From NCBI GenBank assembly GCA_000242935.3, contig CP007053.1, positions 434,001 to 498,000 on the forward strand: a stretch of DNA of 64,000 bases. The letters run 5' to 3'. Within the stretch, counting starts at the first letter, position 1, and the number at the start of each line of letters is the position of its first letter. Shown one piece after another: positions 1 through 8,599 of the stretch. The translations under genes and the position numbers were made by a program. The notes under the pieces are model-generated. The model was given only the letters and a program-made list of their open reading frames with translations, searched no databases and was not told the DNA's origin. Origin of the DNA: Opitutaceae bacterium TAV5 (GTDB lineage: Bacteria > Verrucomicrobiota > Verrucomicrobiia > Opitutales > Opitutaceae).

Positions 1-88
1 GGCGTTTCTCGAAGGCTTTGGTGACCCCGAAGAGCGGCTGGTTGAATCGCCGGCTGAGTCGGGTGGTGGGTCCAGTATAGCGAGCCAT
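1..88 (-). CDS. rpsD: 30S ribosomal protein S4, N-terminal part (runs off the window)
   Basis: The first 29 residues are visible and begin MARYTGPTTRLSRRFNQPLF, the characteristic S4 start (MARYTGP). The gene is cut by the left edge of the window. S4 is a primary 16S rRNA binder in early 30S assembly and often the autoregulator of the alpha operon. It lies 55 bp downstream of rpsK on the same strand, in the usual rpsM-rpsK-rpsD order. The rest of the protein, including the S4 RNA-binding domain, cannot be seen. Confidence 0.9.
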   Translation of the reverse strand, partial: MARYTGPTTRLSRRFNQPLFGVTKAFEKR

Positions 89-143
89 GTGGTTCTGGAA
101 TTTGAGTTTTTTGGATTAAATGGTGGAAATCGACAGCGGCCCG

Positions 144-728
144 TTACACGCGGCGGCGTTTCGGGGGCCGGCAGCCGTTGTGCGGCACCGGGGTCACATC
201 GATGATGGAGTTGATCTCAAGGCCGATCGCCTGGAGGGCGCGCACGGCGCTGTCGCGGCCGAGGCCGGGACCGGAGATGCGGATGACCACATCCTTGAGG
301 CCGTGGGCCATGGCGTTGCGGGCGGCATCCTGGGCGACGACCTGGGCGGCATAGGCGGTGGACTTGCGGGAACCGCGGAAGTTGCACTTGCCGGCGCTGG
401 ACCAGGCGATGACGGCGCCTTTCTGGTCGGTGATCGAGACGATGGTGTTGTTGAACGAGGCCAGGATCGTGGCGATGCCGGAGGTGACGTTCTTCGAGCC
501 CTTGGCGCGGCGGATCTTGACGGCGCCGAGCTCTTCCTTGAGCAGCTCCTCGGCGGTGGGTTGTTTGGCGACGCCGCCGACGAGTTCGACGGGCTTTTCT
601 GCCGGGCCAGAGCCGGCGCCGGGGGCGGCCGGAGCGGCGGTCTCTTCGGCGGCGGGTTTGGCGGCCTTGGGCGCCCGGGCGGGCTTTTCAGCAGCGGGCG
701 TGGCGGGAACGGGCTTTTCTTCAGACAT
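144..728 (-). CDS. rpsK: 30S ribosomal protein S11 with long Ala/Pro N-terminal extension
   Basis: The C-terminal ~125 residues are canonical S11 (GVATI-like [29 protein letters not shown], and the terminal [17 protein letters not shown]). S11 lines the 30S platform and contacts mRNA near the E site. The protein is 194 residues where the family usually has about 130. Roughly 65 extra residues at the N-terminus are rich in Ala, Pro, Lys and Glu (repeated [15 protein letters not shown] words) and look disordered. The ATG at 726-728 is the only start that includes them; an internal start would be needed for a normal-length protein. It lies 12 bp after rpsM. Confidence 0.95.
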   Translation of the reverse strand: MSEEKPVPATPAAEKPARAPKAAKPAAEETAAPAAPGAGSGPAEKPVELVGGVAKQPTAEELLKEELGAVKIRRAKGSKNVTSGIATILASFNNTIVSITDQKGAVIAWSSAGKCNFRGSRKSTAYAAQVVAQDAARNAMAHGLKDVVIRISGPGLGRDSAVRALQAIGLEINSIIDVTPVPHNGCRPPKRRRV

Positions 729-740
729 GGAGATAAAGGA

Positions 741-1118
741 TTATTTGGCTGCTTTGGTGACGCCGACGGTGCGACGCGGACCCTTGCGGGTGCGGGCGTT
801 GGTGGAGGTGCGCTGGCCGCGGACCGGGAGGCTGCGGCGATGGCGGATGCCACGGTAGCAACCGATGGCCTGGAGGCGCTTCAGGTTGCCGGTGAGTTCG
901 CGGCGCAGATCGCCTTCGACGACCCACTTGTGGTCGGTGATCACCTGGAGGATCTTGTTGAGCTGTTCCTCGGTGAGGTCCTGCGCCCGCATGTCGGGGT
1001 TCAGTTCAGCTTCTTTCACGACGAGGTCGGCGCGAACCGGACCGATGCCGTAGATGTAACGGAGCGAAAAAGAGACTTTCTTCTTCGCGGGAATATCAAC
1101 GCCAAGGAGACGAGGCAT
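741..1118 (-). CDS. rpsM: 30S ribosomal protein S13
   Basis: The 125-residue protein starts [19 protein letters not shown] and contains the S13 helix-hairpin region ([10 protein letters not shown]) and the basic C-terminal tail [17 protein letters not shown]13 sits on the 30S head and contacts the large subunit and P-site tRNA. It is the first gene of the alpha segment, 91 bp downstream of map. That gap is too short for rpmJ or infA, which often sit here in other bacteria, and neither is visible. Confidence 0.97.
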   Translation of the reverse strand: MPRLLGVDIPAKKKVSFSLRYIYGIGPVRADLVVKEAELNPDMRAQDLTEEQLNKILQVITDHKWVVEGDLRRELTGNLKRLQAIGCYRGIRHRRSLPVRGQRTSTNARTRKGPRRTVGVTKAAK

Positions 1119-1209
1119 AGTGTTATTACGGGTTTACGAGTTGAAAAAATTGACGGTGGAAAAACGGAATGATCTGACGAAAAGCGGGTTTTCGGGGGGA
1201 AAACGATGG

Positions 1210-1983
1210 TCAGGCGCGCGGGATCGTGAGGATCTCGGGGCCGGCATCGGTGGTGAGCACGGTGTGTTCGTAGTGGGCGGAGGGCAGGCCGTCGGTGGTG
1301 ACCGTGGTCCAGCCGTCGCCGAGCGTCTTGATCTTGTGTCCGCCCATGTTGACCATCGGCTCGATGGCGAGGGTCATGCCCGGACGGATTTTCTCGCCGG
1401 AACCCTTGCGGCCGAAGTTCGGGATCTGCGGTTCCTCGTGCATCTCGGTGCCGACTCCGTGGCCGACCATGTCGCGGACCACGCTGAAACCGTTGGCCTC
1501 GACGTAGGTCTGGATGGCATGGGAGATGTCGCCGATGCGATTGCCGACCCTGGCCTGGGCAATGCCGATGGCGCGGGCTTCCTGGGTGATCCGGAGAAGC
1601 TTTTCCACGCGAGGCGAGATGGCGCCGACGGGCATCGTGTAGGCATTGTCACCGACGTAGCCGTTGTAGAAAACGCAGACGTCGAGGGCGATGATGTCGC
1701 CGTCACGCAGGACGCGCTTGAGCGAACCGATGCCGTGGACGACTTCCTCGTTGACGGAAAGGCAGGTGTAAGCGGGGAACGGACGGTGTCCGTGGGACTG
1801 GTAACCGTAGCAGGCGCTTTTGGCTCCGAGCCGCGCCATGCTTTCGCGCGCGGCCTGATCCAGGTCGTAGGTCGTGATGCCGGGCCGGACGAGCGTCTTG
1901 AGCTCTTCCAGCACGGTCGCGGCAATCGCACACGACTCGCGCATCCGGATGATTCCTTCCTTGTCTTTCAAGGGAATTTTCAT
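1210..1983 (-). CDS. map: Methionine aminopeptidase, type I
   Basis: This 257-residue enzyme removes the initiator methionine from nascent proteins. The pita-bread-fold metal ligands are all visible in order: Asp in IALDVCV, Asp in YVGDNAY, His in MVGHGVG, Glu in LAIEPM and Glu in HYEHTV. No N-terminal zinc-binding extension is present, so it is type Ia-like. Its ATG overlaps the stop of the upstream adk-like gene by 4 bp (ATGA), implying translational coupling. The position after secY is the classical secY-adk-map order. Confidence 0.96.
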   Translation of the reverse strand: MKIPLKDKEGIIRMRESCAIAATVLEELKTLVRPGITTYDLDQAARESMARLGAKSACYGYQSHGHRPFPAYTCLSVNEEVVHGIGSLKRVLRDGDIIALDVCVFYNGYVGDNAYTMPVGAISPRVEKLLRITQEARAIGIAQARVGNRIGDISHAIQTYVEANGFSVVRDMVGHGVGTEMHEEPQIPNFGRKGSGEKIRPGMTLAIEPMVNMGGHKIKTLGDGWTTVTTDGLPSAHYEHTVLTTDAGPEILTIPRA

Positions 1984-2486
1984 GCGGCAACGGGAGCGGG
2001 AATCTTTCCGGCTGCGAGGCAGCGGAGGAGTCCGTGTGTGCAGTAGTATTCGCGGAGCGCGGAGGCCATGTCGCCCTCGGCGGGCGGAAAGGCGGCCTCC
2101 GGAGCGGTGTCGAGGACGGCATCGAGACTTTCGTCACGCGCGTCGAGCCACTCGTCGAATACCCGGGCCTGGAGCAACGTAGCCGGGAAGTCCGTGAGGA
2201 CAAAGCCCGCATCAGGTTTGCGCGTCCAGAACCAGCGTCGCAGGATCGCGAGCGTGGTGTCATCGCCAGGGCGGTGATTGCCCTGGCGGAGCTCCCGGGC
2301 GGCGGCGAGGCCGGCGGGGCTCTGACGCGAAATCTCCTGCCTCATCAGTTCGGCGGGAGAGACGTGCTCAATATTCAAAGAACGAAAATGGTCCTGACAT
2401 TCTGGCGGAATCCCGGGACCGAGAACCAGAAGCCGGGCTTTGCAGCCGAGGGCTTCCGGGGAAAAAACTGGTAAGGATTCAGACAC
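1980..2486 (-). CDS. Degenerate adenylate-kinase-like protein lacking the P-loop
   Basis: This 168-residue protein sits between secY and map, exactly where adk lies in many bacteria. It can be read as an Adk relic. LVLGPGIPPECQ replaces the GxPGxGKGT P-loop, so the catalytic Lys and Gly pattern are lost. VSPAELMRQEI matches the NMP-binding segment (ISTGDMLR). GFVLTDFPATLLQA matches the GFLLDGFPRT segment, with its Arg lost. The LID domain is missing, so it is shorter than the usual ~190-215 residues. It begins at a GTG and overlaps map by 4 bp. It is unlikely to be an active kinase; a structural, regulatory or decaying role is possible. A functional adk must be elsewhere. Confidence 0.7.
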   Translation of the reverse strand: MSESLPVFSPEALGCKARLLVLGPGIPPECQDHFRSLNIEHVSPAELMRQEISRQSPAGLAAARELRQGNHRPGDDTTLAILRRWFWTRKPDAGFVLTDFPATLLQARVFDEWLDARDESLDAVLDTAPEAAFPPAEGDMASALREYYCTHGLLRCLAAGKIPAPVAA

Positions 2487-2512
2487 CCCGTCGTTTGTAA
2501 AGCCGGTTTTTG

Positions 2513-4000
2513 TTACCTCTTGAGGAAATGTGCGGCGATGCCGATGACCAGGAGCGCGCCGAGGACAAACCAGAGCTTGCTGACGGTCTTCATGTCGGCG
2601 GCTTCGCCGATGGCGGTGCCGACATTGCTGCGGGCGCGGATCCGGCCCTTTTTGAGGAAACCGTCATAGTGGCGCTGGAGCAGGAAGGTCTCGATCTGCT
2701 TCATCGTGTCGAGGATGACGCCGACGGTGATGAGCATGCCGGTGCCGCCGAAGAAACTGGAGATGCGCTGCGGTACGTTGAACTCGGCGTAGAGGAAGTC
2801 CGGAAACACGGCGATGATCGTCAGGAAAATCGCGCCGGCGAGGGTGATGCGGGTCATCACGAAATCGAGGAAGCGGGCGGTGGGCTCGCCGGGGCGGACG
2901 CCCGGGATGTAGCCGCCGTGCTTTTTGAGGTCCTCGGCGATCTGGATCGGCTTGAACATGACCGACACCCAGAAGTAGCTGAAAAACAGGATCAGCAAGG
3001 CCATCGTCACGTAATAGACCGGATGGCCGCGGCTGAGGTTCTGCGAGAATTCGACCAGCGAGGGCATGTCGATGGCGACACCGAGGTAGCTGAAAATCTG
3101 CTGGGGGAAGAGGAGGATGGCGCTGGCGAAGATCACGGGCATGACGCCCGAGTAGTTGACCTTGAGCGGCAGGAACGAGTTCTGGCCGCCCATGACCTTG
3201 TTGCCCACGACGCGCTTGGCGTACTGGACCGGGATCTTCCGCTGTCCTTGCACCACCATGATGATGCCCATGGTGACGGCAAAGAAGAGGATCACCATGA
3301 AGAGGAACGAAAGGTAGCTGATGCCCGGGGTGCCGACCGGAGCGCGGAGGAGCGTCCAGAGGGTAGTCATCGCGCCGGGGATATCGGAAAGGATGCCGAC
3401 CGTGATCAGCAGCGAGATGCCGTTGCCGATACCGCGCTGGGTGATCTGCTCGCCGAGCCAGGTGAGGAGCATGGTGCCGGCGGTCATGAAGATGACGCCG
3501 GAAACGAGAAACCACGTGTGGCTGATCACCACGATCTGGCCGTGGACATTGACGTCATAACCGCCGAAACCGGGAAGCTTGTTGGGATTCTCGAGGGCGA
3601 GAATGAGCAGCGCGCCCTGCACCACGCAGATAAGGACCGTGGCGTAGCGGGTGTACTGGGCGATTTTCTGGCGGCCGACGTCGCCCTCCTGCTGAAGACG
3701 GGCAAGGCCGGGTACGACCGCCGTCATCAACTGGAAAATGATCGAGGCGCTGATGTAGGGCATGATGCCCAGCGCGCAAACGGCGCCCTTGAGAAGAGCG
3801 CCGCCCGTAAACATGTTGTAGAGCCCCATCGCACCGCCGTCACCCATCGCTCCCTTGAGGAACTCTTCAAGGGGACGCGGATCGAGGCCGGGCAGCGGAA
3901 TGTGCGCACCGACACGGGCAATGAAGAGCAGGGCCAGGGTGTAGAAAATCCGGGAGCGCAGCTCGGGGATCTTCAGTGAATTGGCAAAGGCGGAAAACAC
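2513..4000 (-). CDS. secY: Preprotein translocase subunit SecY
   Basis: This 495-residue, ten-helix inner-membrane protein forms the SecYEG export channel. It begins with a GTG at 3998-4000 giving MFSAFANSLKIPELRSRIFY, and contains the plug/TM2 region (ISASIIFQLMTAVVPGLARL) and the cytosolic loop QGQRKIPVQYAKR with the conserved Arg. It is longer than the E. coli protein (443). It is preceded by a repeat-bearing 134 bp gap after rplO and followed closely by the adk-like gene and map. Confidence 0.97.
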   Translation of the reverse strand: MFSAFANSLKIPELRSRIFYTLALLFIARVGAHIPLPGLDPRPLEEFLKGAMGDGGAMGLYNMFTGGALLKGAVCALGIMPYISASIIFQLMTAVVPGLARLQQEGDVGRQKIAQYTRYATVLICVVQGALLILALENPNKLPGFGGYDVNVHGQIVVISHTWFLVSGVIFMTAGTMLLTWLGEQITQRGIGNGISLLITVGILSDIPGAMTTLWTLLRAPVGTPGISYLSFLFMVILFFAVTMGIIMVVQGQRKIPVQYAKRVVGNKVMGGQNSFLPLKVNYSGVMPVIFASAILLFPQQIFSYLGVAIDMPSLVEFSQNLSRGHPVYYVTMALLILFFSYFWVSVMFKPIQIAEDLKKHGGYIPGVRPGEPTARFLDFVMTRITLAGAIFLTIIAVFPDFLYAEFNVPQRISSFFGGTGMLITVGVILDTMKQIETFLLQRHYDGFLKKGRIRARSNVGTAIGEAADMKTVSKLWFVLGALLVIGIAAHFLKR

Positions 4001-4013
4001 AGCGAAGGGAAAA

Positions 4014-4122
4014 AGGATTTTCGATTTTTGATTCCCGATTTTCGATTTCCGGATCGAGTCGCCAGCCGGGGTTCAGCCCGGTCTCTGGCAATCGAAAGTC
4101 GAAAATCGAAAATCGAAAATAA
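4014..4122. repeat. Inverted repeat of GATTTTCGATTT words between rplO and secY
   Basis: Left arm 4016-4050 is built of GATTTTCGATTT-like words; right arm 4091-4121 is the inverted version (TCGAAAATCGAAAATCGAAA). About 40 bp of ordinary sequence separates them. RNA from the operon could fold it into a long imperfect hairpin. It belongs to the same style of intergenic word repeats seen at 22504, 44861, 57496, 61149 and 62814. Confidence 0.75.
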
Positions 4123-4134
4123 CAGCGGCAGACG

Positions 4135-4587
4135 TCAGCTCGCGGCGACAACAGCCTGGCCGCCGGCTTTCTCGATCTTGGCCTTGGCCGATTCCGAGAA
4201 CTTCGTGGCGGTGATCTTGAGCGCGCGGCTGATTTCGCCGTCGCCGAGGACCTTGACGATGTCGATGCCGGAGCGGATGAGACCGGCGGCGGCGAGGCCG
4301 GCGGCGTCGATCTCGGTCACACCGTCCGCGAGGCGGGCGAGGTCGCCGACGTTGACCACGGCGATTTCCTGACGGAAGGAGGCCTGGTTGAAGCCGCGAT
4401 GCGGAAGCTTTCTGTAGAGAGGCATCTGGCCGCCTTCGAAGCCGGGGCGGATGGAGCCGCCGGAACGGGCGGTCTGGCCTTTGCCACCGCGACCGGAGGT
4501 CTTGCCGTGGCCGCTGCCTTCGCCGCAACCGACGCGCTTCTTGCGATGCACGGCACCGGCGACGTTCTTGAGTTCGTGGAGTTTCAT
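4135..4587 (-). CDS. rplO: 50S ribosomal protein L15
   Basis: The 150-residue protein begins MKLHELKNVAGAVHRKKRVG and has the Gly-rich L15 N-terminal region (GCGEGSGHGKTSGRGGKGQ, then RPGFEGGQMPLYRKLPHRGF). L15 is a late-assembly 50S protein. It follows rpsE with a 109 bp gap that holds no rpmD (L30), which is normally between them. Downstream is secY, preserving the spc-operon order. Confidence 0.97.
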   Translation of the reverse strand: MKLHELKNVAGAVHRKKRVGCGEGSGHGKTSGRGGKGQTARSGGSIRPGFEGGQMPLYRKLPHRGFNQASFRQEIAVVNVGDLARLADGVTEIDAAGLAAAGLIRSGIDIVKVLGDGEISRALKITATKFSESAKAKIEKAGGQAVVAAS

Positions 4588-4663
4588 GGGTGGATTCCTG
4601 ATGATGGCGCCCCGTCCGGAATGGCGGACGGAACTCGGATTATGGTGATGTGAAAATCATGGG

Positions 4664-4682
4664 CCCCGTGGAGCTCACGGGG
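4664..4682. other. Short perfect hairpin in the rpsE-rplO gap
   Basis: CCCCGTG (4664-4670) and CACGGGG (4676-4682) form a 7 bp stem around GAGCT. No T-run follows on the minus strand, so it is not an obvious intrinsic terminator. It may be an mRNA processing or attenuation structure, or what remains where rpmD was lost. Confidence 0.4.
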
Positions 4683-4696
4683 CTTCTGTGAATCGG

Positions 4697-5374
4697 TCAA
4701 GCGGCCTCGGGCGCGACGGCCTTGCGGAGGGCCTTGATTTTCTCCGCGGCGCGGAGCTGGCGGAGACCGTGGAGCGTCGCGTTGACCACGGCGATGTGGT
4801 TTTTGGAACCCATCGACTTGGTGAGGACGTTCTTGACGCCGGCCGCCTCGAGGACGGCGCGGACGGCGCCGCCGGCGATGAGGCCGGTGCCGGTCACGGC
4901 GGGGCGAAGGAGAACCTTGCCGCCGTCATAAACACCGTAGACCTCGTGCGGGATGGTGTCGCCCTTGAGGGTCACGCTGACCATGTGCTTGCGGGCGTTC
5001 TCGGTGCCTTTCTTGATGGCGTCGGGAACCTCGTTGGCCTTGCCGTAGCCGATGCCCACCTTGCCCTGCTGGTCGCCGACGACGGCGAGAGCGGAGAAGC
5101 TGAAACGGCGACCGCCCTTGACGACCTTGGCGCAGCGGTTGATGAAGACGACTTTCTCGACGAGACCGGAGCTGTCGGCCTCTTCCTTGCGCTCGTCGCG
5201 ACGGGGGCCGCGACGGTTGCCGCCGCCACGGCGATCGCCGCCGGGGCCGCGATTGCCACGGTCGCCGCGATCATTGCGGGGAGCCGGGGACGGGGCAGCG
5301 GCGGGCGCTGCGGTTTCGGCGGGAGCCGGAGTGGTCTGGCCTTCGGTCGATGAAACTTGTTCGGGTGTGCTCAT
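4697..5374 (-). CDS. rpsE: 30S ribosomal protein S5 with Arg/Gly-rich N-terminal extension
   Basis: The protein starts at the ATG at 5372-5374 ([13 protein letters not shown]) and is 225 residues, against about 165 in most bacteria. The C-terminal part is canonical S5 ([51 protein letters not shown]). The first ~60 residues are Ala/Pro-rich, followed by an RG-rich tract ([19 protein letters not shown]). The tract resembles eukaryotic-type RGG RNA-binding tails and is probably disordered. S5 acts at the mRNA entry site of the 30S and in decoding fidelity. The next gene upstream, rplR, ends 11 bp away. Confidence 0.96.
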   Translation of the reverse strand: MSTPEQVSSTEGQTTPAPAETAAPAAAPSPAPRNDRGDRGNRGPGGDRRGGGNRRGPRRDERKEEADSSGLVEKVVFINRCAKVVKGGRRFSFSALAVVGDQQGKVGIGYGKANEVPDAIKKGTENARKHMVSVTLKGDTIPHEVYGVYDGGKVLLRPAVTGTGLIAGGAVRAVLEAAGVKNVLTKSMGSKNHIAVVNATLHGLRQLRAAEKIKALRKAVAPEAA

Positions 5375-5385
5375 GTGTTGATTTT

Positions 5386-5748
5386 TCAGAAGGACAGCCC
5401 TCCTTCGCGGGCGGCGTCGGCAAACACCTTGACCTTGCCGTGGTACGGAGCGCCGGAGCGGTCGAACACGACACTTTCGATGCCGGCCGCCTTGGCCTTG
5501 GCGGCGAAGGCGACGCCGAGCGCCTTGGCTCCGGCGACGTTGGCCGCGACCTTCTGCTTGCGCAGTTCGGGGTCGAGGCTGGAGAGAAACACCAGCGTGG
5601 TGGCGGTGTCGTCGTTGATGGCCTGCGCGTAGATGTTCTTCGCGCTGAAGCGGACGGCGAGGCGGGGACGGGCGGAGGTGCCCTTGACCTTCTTGCGAAT
5701 GCGCCAGCGGCGTTTCTGGAGAAGGTCGGCTTTGCGAATGGTACTCAC
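5386..5748 (-). CDS. rplR: 50S ribosomal protein L18
   Basis: This 120-residue L18 ([20 protein letters not shown], then HNIYAQ-like [17 protein letters not shown]) binds 5S rRNA and helps dock it in the central protuberance. Length and order (rplF-rplR-rpsE) are normal for the spc operon. The C-terminus GGLSF is typical of the family. Confidence 0.96.
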   Translation of the reverse strand: MSTIRKADLLQKRRWRIRKKVKGTSARPRLAVRFSAKNIYAQAINDDTATTLVFLSSLDPELRKQKVAANVAGAKALGVAFAAKAKAAGIESVVFDRSGAPYHGKVKVFADAAREGGLSF

Positions 5749-5795
5749 TGTAAAATCCTTGGTTTGGTTTTTGCGATTGCGATGGCTCGCAGGCT

Positions 5796-6332
5796 TTATG
5801 CGACGGTCTTGCCTTCCTTGCGACGGACGCGCTCGCCGACGATGCGGACACCTTTGCCCTTGTAGGGTTCGGGCGGGTAGTAGGAGCGGATCTGCGAGGT
5901 GACGGCTCCGACGAGCTGCTTGTCAGCACCCTCGATCTTGAGCTTGGTCTGGTCGGTGACGGTGACCTTGATGCCCTCCGGAACCTCGAAAACGATCGGG
6001 TGCGAGTAACCGAGCGCGAGGTCGAGCAGGTTGCCCTTGAGGTTGGCCTTGAAGCCGACGCCCTGGATTTCGAGTTCCTTGACGAAGCCTTCCGAGGCGC
6101 CCTTGACCATGCCGGCGATCACCGAACGGGCGGTGCCGTACATGGCGCGGGCAAAGCGGCTGTTTTCCGACGGTTTCACGGTGACCTTGTTGTCGGCCAC
6201 GGTGATTTCGACGACAGGCGCGAAAGTCTTGGTGTTTTTTCCCTTCGGGCCCTCGACATTGACGGTGGTGCCCTTGATGTCGACCTTGACCTTGGCGGGA
6301 ATGTTAACGGGTTGTTTTCCGATGCGGCTCAT
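5796..6332 (-). CDS. rplF: 50S ribosomal protein L6
   Basis: The 178-residue protein begins [20 protein letters not shown], the standard L6 start, and has both L6 repeats, ending with the [22 protein letters not shown] signature. It lies at the base of the GTPase-associated region near the sarcin-ricin loop. It is directly downstream of rpsH. Confidence 0.97.
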   Translation of the reverse strand: MSRIGKQPVNIPAKVKVDIKGTTVNVEGPKGKNTKTFAPVVEITVADNKVTVKPSENSRFARAMYGTARSVIAGMVKGASEGFVKELEIQGVGFKANLKGNLLDLALGYSHPIVFEVPEGIKVTVTDQTKLKIEGADKQLVGAVTSQIRSYYPPEPYKGKGVRIVGERVRRKEGKTVA

Positions 6333-6350
6333 TGTGCGTGTCTCCTCGGG

Positions 6351-6743
6351 TTACCAGACTTTGCAGACGAGCTCCCCGCCGACTTTTTCGCGGCGGCAGT
6401 CCTGGTCCTTGAGGAGACCTTTGGACGTGGAGACGATGCTGATGCCGAGTCCGTTGAGGACGCGGGGGATTTCGGTGTAACCGCAGTGAAGACGGCGACC
6501 GGGGGTCGAGATGCGCGTGATGTTGGTCAGGGCAGGCGCATTGTCGATGTACTTGAGTGTGACGACGAGGGTCTTGTGACCGTTCTTGTCGGCTCCGTCG
6601 GCATAATCGGTGATGTAGCCTTCGGCTTTGAGGATGGCCGCGAGGCTTTCCTTGAATCGGGAGTGCGGCGATACGCACTGGGCAAGACCGGCCTTGGACG
6701 CATTGCGCAGGCGGGTCAGGAAATCGCTGACGGGATCTGTCAT
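6351..6743 (-). CDS. rpsH: 30S ribosomal protein S8
   Basis: The 130-residue protein starts MTDPVSDFLTRLRNASKAG, and has the C-terminal STSKGLLKDQDCRREKVGGELVCKVW region with the S8 signature (usually GV(L/I)SGI-like STS(K/R)G). S8 binds helix 21 of 16S rRNA and in enteric bacteria represses the spc operon at the L5 start. A hairpin upstream of rplE here (7828-7857) is a candidate site. Confidence 0.96.
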   Translation of the reverse strand: MTDPVSDFLTRLRNASKAGLAQCVSPHSRFKESLAAILKAEGYITDYADGADKNGHKTLVVTLKYIDNAPALTNITRISTPGRRLHCGYTEIPRVLNGLGISIVSTSKGLLKDQDCRREKVGGELVCKVW

Positions 6744-6817
6744 GGTGGATGTTGGTTCAGGCCGCGCGGGTCATATCCGACTCCCGCGCGGAAAGTGTGT
6801 GTTGTTGGCGGCCGGGT

Positions 6818-7123
6818 TTACCAGGAGGACTTCGTCACGCCGGGGATCTTGCCGGCGAGCGCGAGCTCGCGGAAGGTGATACGGGAGACGCCGAACTTGC
6901 GGATGTAGGCGCGGGGACGGCCGCTGAGCGAGCAGCGGTTGCGGACGCGCACGGGCGAGGAGTTGCGAGGAAGCTTCTGGAGCTTCTTCTGGGCGGCGAA
7001 AAATTCCTCGTCGGTGGTTTCCGGATTGAGGAGGGTGGCCTTGAGTTCGGCGCGCTTGGCCGCGTGTTTGGCGACGAGGTTCTTGCGTTTCTCGTTGCGA
7101 TTGATGGCGGAGGTCTTCGGCAT
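6818..7123 (-). CDS. rpsN: 30S ribosomal protein S14, long zinc-free form
   Basis: The 101-residue S14 ([21 protein letters not shown]-terminus [22 protein letters not shown]) is the long C-minus type. It lacks the CxxC pairs of the 61-residue zinc form; [17 protein letters not shown] keeps only one Cys. It binds the 30S head near the A site. It lies between rplE and rpsH. Confidence 0.96.
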   Translation of the reverse strand: MPKTSAINRNEKRKNLVAKHAAKRAELKATLLNPETTDEEFFAAQKKLQKLPRNSSPVRVRNRCSLSGRPRAYIRKFGVSRITFRELALAGKIPGVTKSSW

Positions 7124-7159
7124 TTTTGGAAGAGTAGTTGGTGCGGATTCGGGGCGGGA

Positions 7160-7759
7160 TTACGCCGCAGCCTTGGCGGCGGCAGCCTCGGCGGCGATCT
7201 GTTGTTCGGTGCGGCGGAAAGGCATGCCGAGGAGCTTGAGGAGCTCGCGGCCTTCCTCGTCCGTCTCTGCGGTCGTGGTGATGGCGATATCGAGACCCAT
7301 GGTTTTCTTGACGTTTTCGACCACGATTTCGGGGAAGATGGTGAAGTCGGAGATGCCGAGGTTGTAGTTGCCGCGACCGTCGAGCTTGGGGGGGATGCCG
7401 CGGAAGTCGCGGATGGTGGGGAGGGCCACCGCAACGAGGCGGTAGAGGAATTCCCACATGGTGTCGCCGCGAAGGGTGACGTAGGCGCCGACGACCTGGC
7501 CCTGACGCAGCTTGAAATTGGACACGGCCTTGCGGGACTTGGAAAGAACGGGCTTCTGGCCGGCGATCAGGCCGAGGTCGCGCTGGATGTCGGCGATCTG
7601 GTTCTTGTCAGCCTCGGCGTCGATGCCGGTGTTGAGGCTGATTTTCACGATCTGCGGAATCTCGTGCTTGTTCTTGTAGCCGCGGCTCTTCACGAGCGCG
7701 GGGACGACCTGCTCGTTGTAGAGGGCCTTGAGTGACGGGACTGATTTGGTGGTGCTCAT
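7160..7759 (-). CDS. rplE: 50S ribosomal protein L5
   Basis: The protein carries the L5 fold hallmarks (KNKHEIPQIVKISLNTGI, GQKPVLSKSRKAVSNFKLR, RDFRGI, FTIFPEIV). It binds 5S rRNA and contacts P-site tRNA and S13. I start at the ATG at 7757-7759 (MSTTKSVPSLKAL); another in-frame ATG lies three codons upstream at 7766-7768. The C-terminus has an added Ala-rich tail (AAEAAAAKAAA). It is preceded by an unusually long 140 bp gap with a strong hairpin. Confidence 0.96.
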   Translation of the reverse strand: MSTTKSVPSLKALYNEQVVPALVKSRGYKNKHEIPQIVKISLNTGIDAEADKNQIADIQRDLGLIAGQKPVLSKSRKAVSNFKLRQGQVVGAYVTLRGDTMWEFLYRLVAVALPTIRDFRGIPPKLDGRGNYNLGISDFTIFPEIVVENVKKTMGLDIAITTTAETDEEGRELLKLLGMPFRRTEQQIAAEAAAAKAAA

Positions 7760-7827
7760 TGGATGCATTGATCGCCGGATTGCCGACCCGGCGTGCTAGA
7801 GTTTTTGATGGATGTGGAGACGGAAAA

Positions 7828-7857
7828 GGGGCGAGGTTACACGGGGTAACGTCGCCC
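7828..7857 (-). promoter_or_regulatory. Strong mRNA hairpin upstream of rplE
   Basis: GGGCGA-(g)-GTTAC (7828-7839) pairs with GTAAC-(g)-TCGCCC (7846-7857) around a short loop; on the minus strand CTTTTCC follows. It lies in the rplX-rplE gap, the place where E. coli S8 binds to repress the spc operon. Sequence resemblance to the S8 target was not established. It may instead be a partial attenuator. Confidence 0.45.
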
Positions 7858-7899
7858 TTTGCAAGCTTTGGTTTCGGTGATCCGGTGGATTTGCGGTGT

Positions 7900-8178
7900 T
7901 CAGGCTTTCTTTACGGCGGCGCGTTTTTTGGAGCCGTCGTATTTCGCCTTCAACTGGAGGTTGGAGACGTGGATGGTGCCTTCGCGCTCGATAATCGCAC
8001 CGTTCGGGTTTTTCTCCGACTTCTTTTCGTGGCGCTTGATCATGGCGAGGCCTTCGACGCGGGCGCGCTGTTTGGGCGCGACGACTTCGAGGACCTTGCC
8101 CGACTTGCCCTTGTTGGCGCCGGAGAGGACGACGACTTCGTCGCCGCGTTTGACGTGGAATTTTTGAGTTGTAGCCAT
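7900..8178 (-). CDS. rplX: 50S ribosomal protein L24
   Basis: This 92-residue L24 has the N-terminal KOW motif (KFHVKRGDEVVVLSGANKGKSGK). It is an assembly-initiator protein at the peptide exit tunnel. It starts 2 bp after the rplN stop, so the two are probably translationally coupled. Confidence 0.96.
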   Translation of the reverse strand: MATTQKFHVKRGDEVVVLSGANKGKSGKVLEVVAPKQRARVEGLAMIKRHEKKSEKNPNGAIIEREGTIHVSNLQLKAKYDGSKKRAAVKKA

Positions 8179-8180
8179 GG

Positions 8181-8546
8181 TCAGAGAACCTCCGGAGCGA
8201 GCGAGATGATCTTCATGAAGTTCTTGGCGCGGAGCTCGCGGGCGACCGGGCCGAAGATGCGGGTGCCCTTCGGGTTGCCGTCGGCGCCGATGATGACGAT
8301 GGCGTTGCTGTCGAAACGCAGGTAGCTGCCATCCGAGCGGCGGATGGGGGCTTTGGTGCGGACGACCACGGCCTTGGCGACCTCGCCTTTTTTCACGGAA
8401 GCATCGGTGGAGCTTTCCTTGATGTTGACGGTGATGATGTCACCGACACCGGCAGTGTCGGTCATCTGGCCTTTTTTGCGGATGTAGGATGCGCGACGGG
8501 CACCGGTGTTGTCGGCGACTTCGAGCAGGGAGCGGAGTTGGATCAT
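8181..8546 (-). CDS. rplN: 50S ribosomal protein L14
   Basis: The 121-residue L14 begins [20 protein letters not shown] and ends [12 protein letters not shown], which is diagnostic. It sits at the subunit interface and bridges to 16S h14. It is the first gene of the spc segment, after rpsQ. Confidence 0.97.
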   Translation of the reverse strand: MIQLRSLLEVADNTGARRASYIRKKGQMTDTAGVGDIITVNIKESSTDASVKKGEVAKAVVVRTKAPIRRSDGSYLRFDSNAIVIIGADGNPKGTRIFGPVARELRAKNFMKIISLAPEVL

Positions 8547-8599
8547 TGCAGATCTCCTTTAAATGTCGGGTTGGCGTTGGTGGGTGGATGCTCCGCGTC

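Noticed and set aside
1119-1209. Search for rpmJ (L36) or infA between map and rpsM
   Set aside because: The 91 bp gap is too short and shows no Cys/His-containing small basic frame.
4588-4696. Search for rpmD (L30) between rpsE and rplO
   Set aside because: The 109 bp gap contains only a short hairpin and no basic 55-65 residue frame. L30 is absent here.
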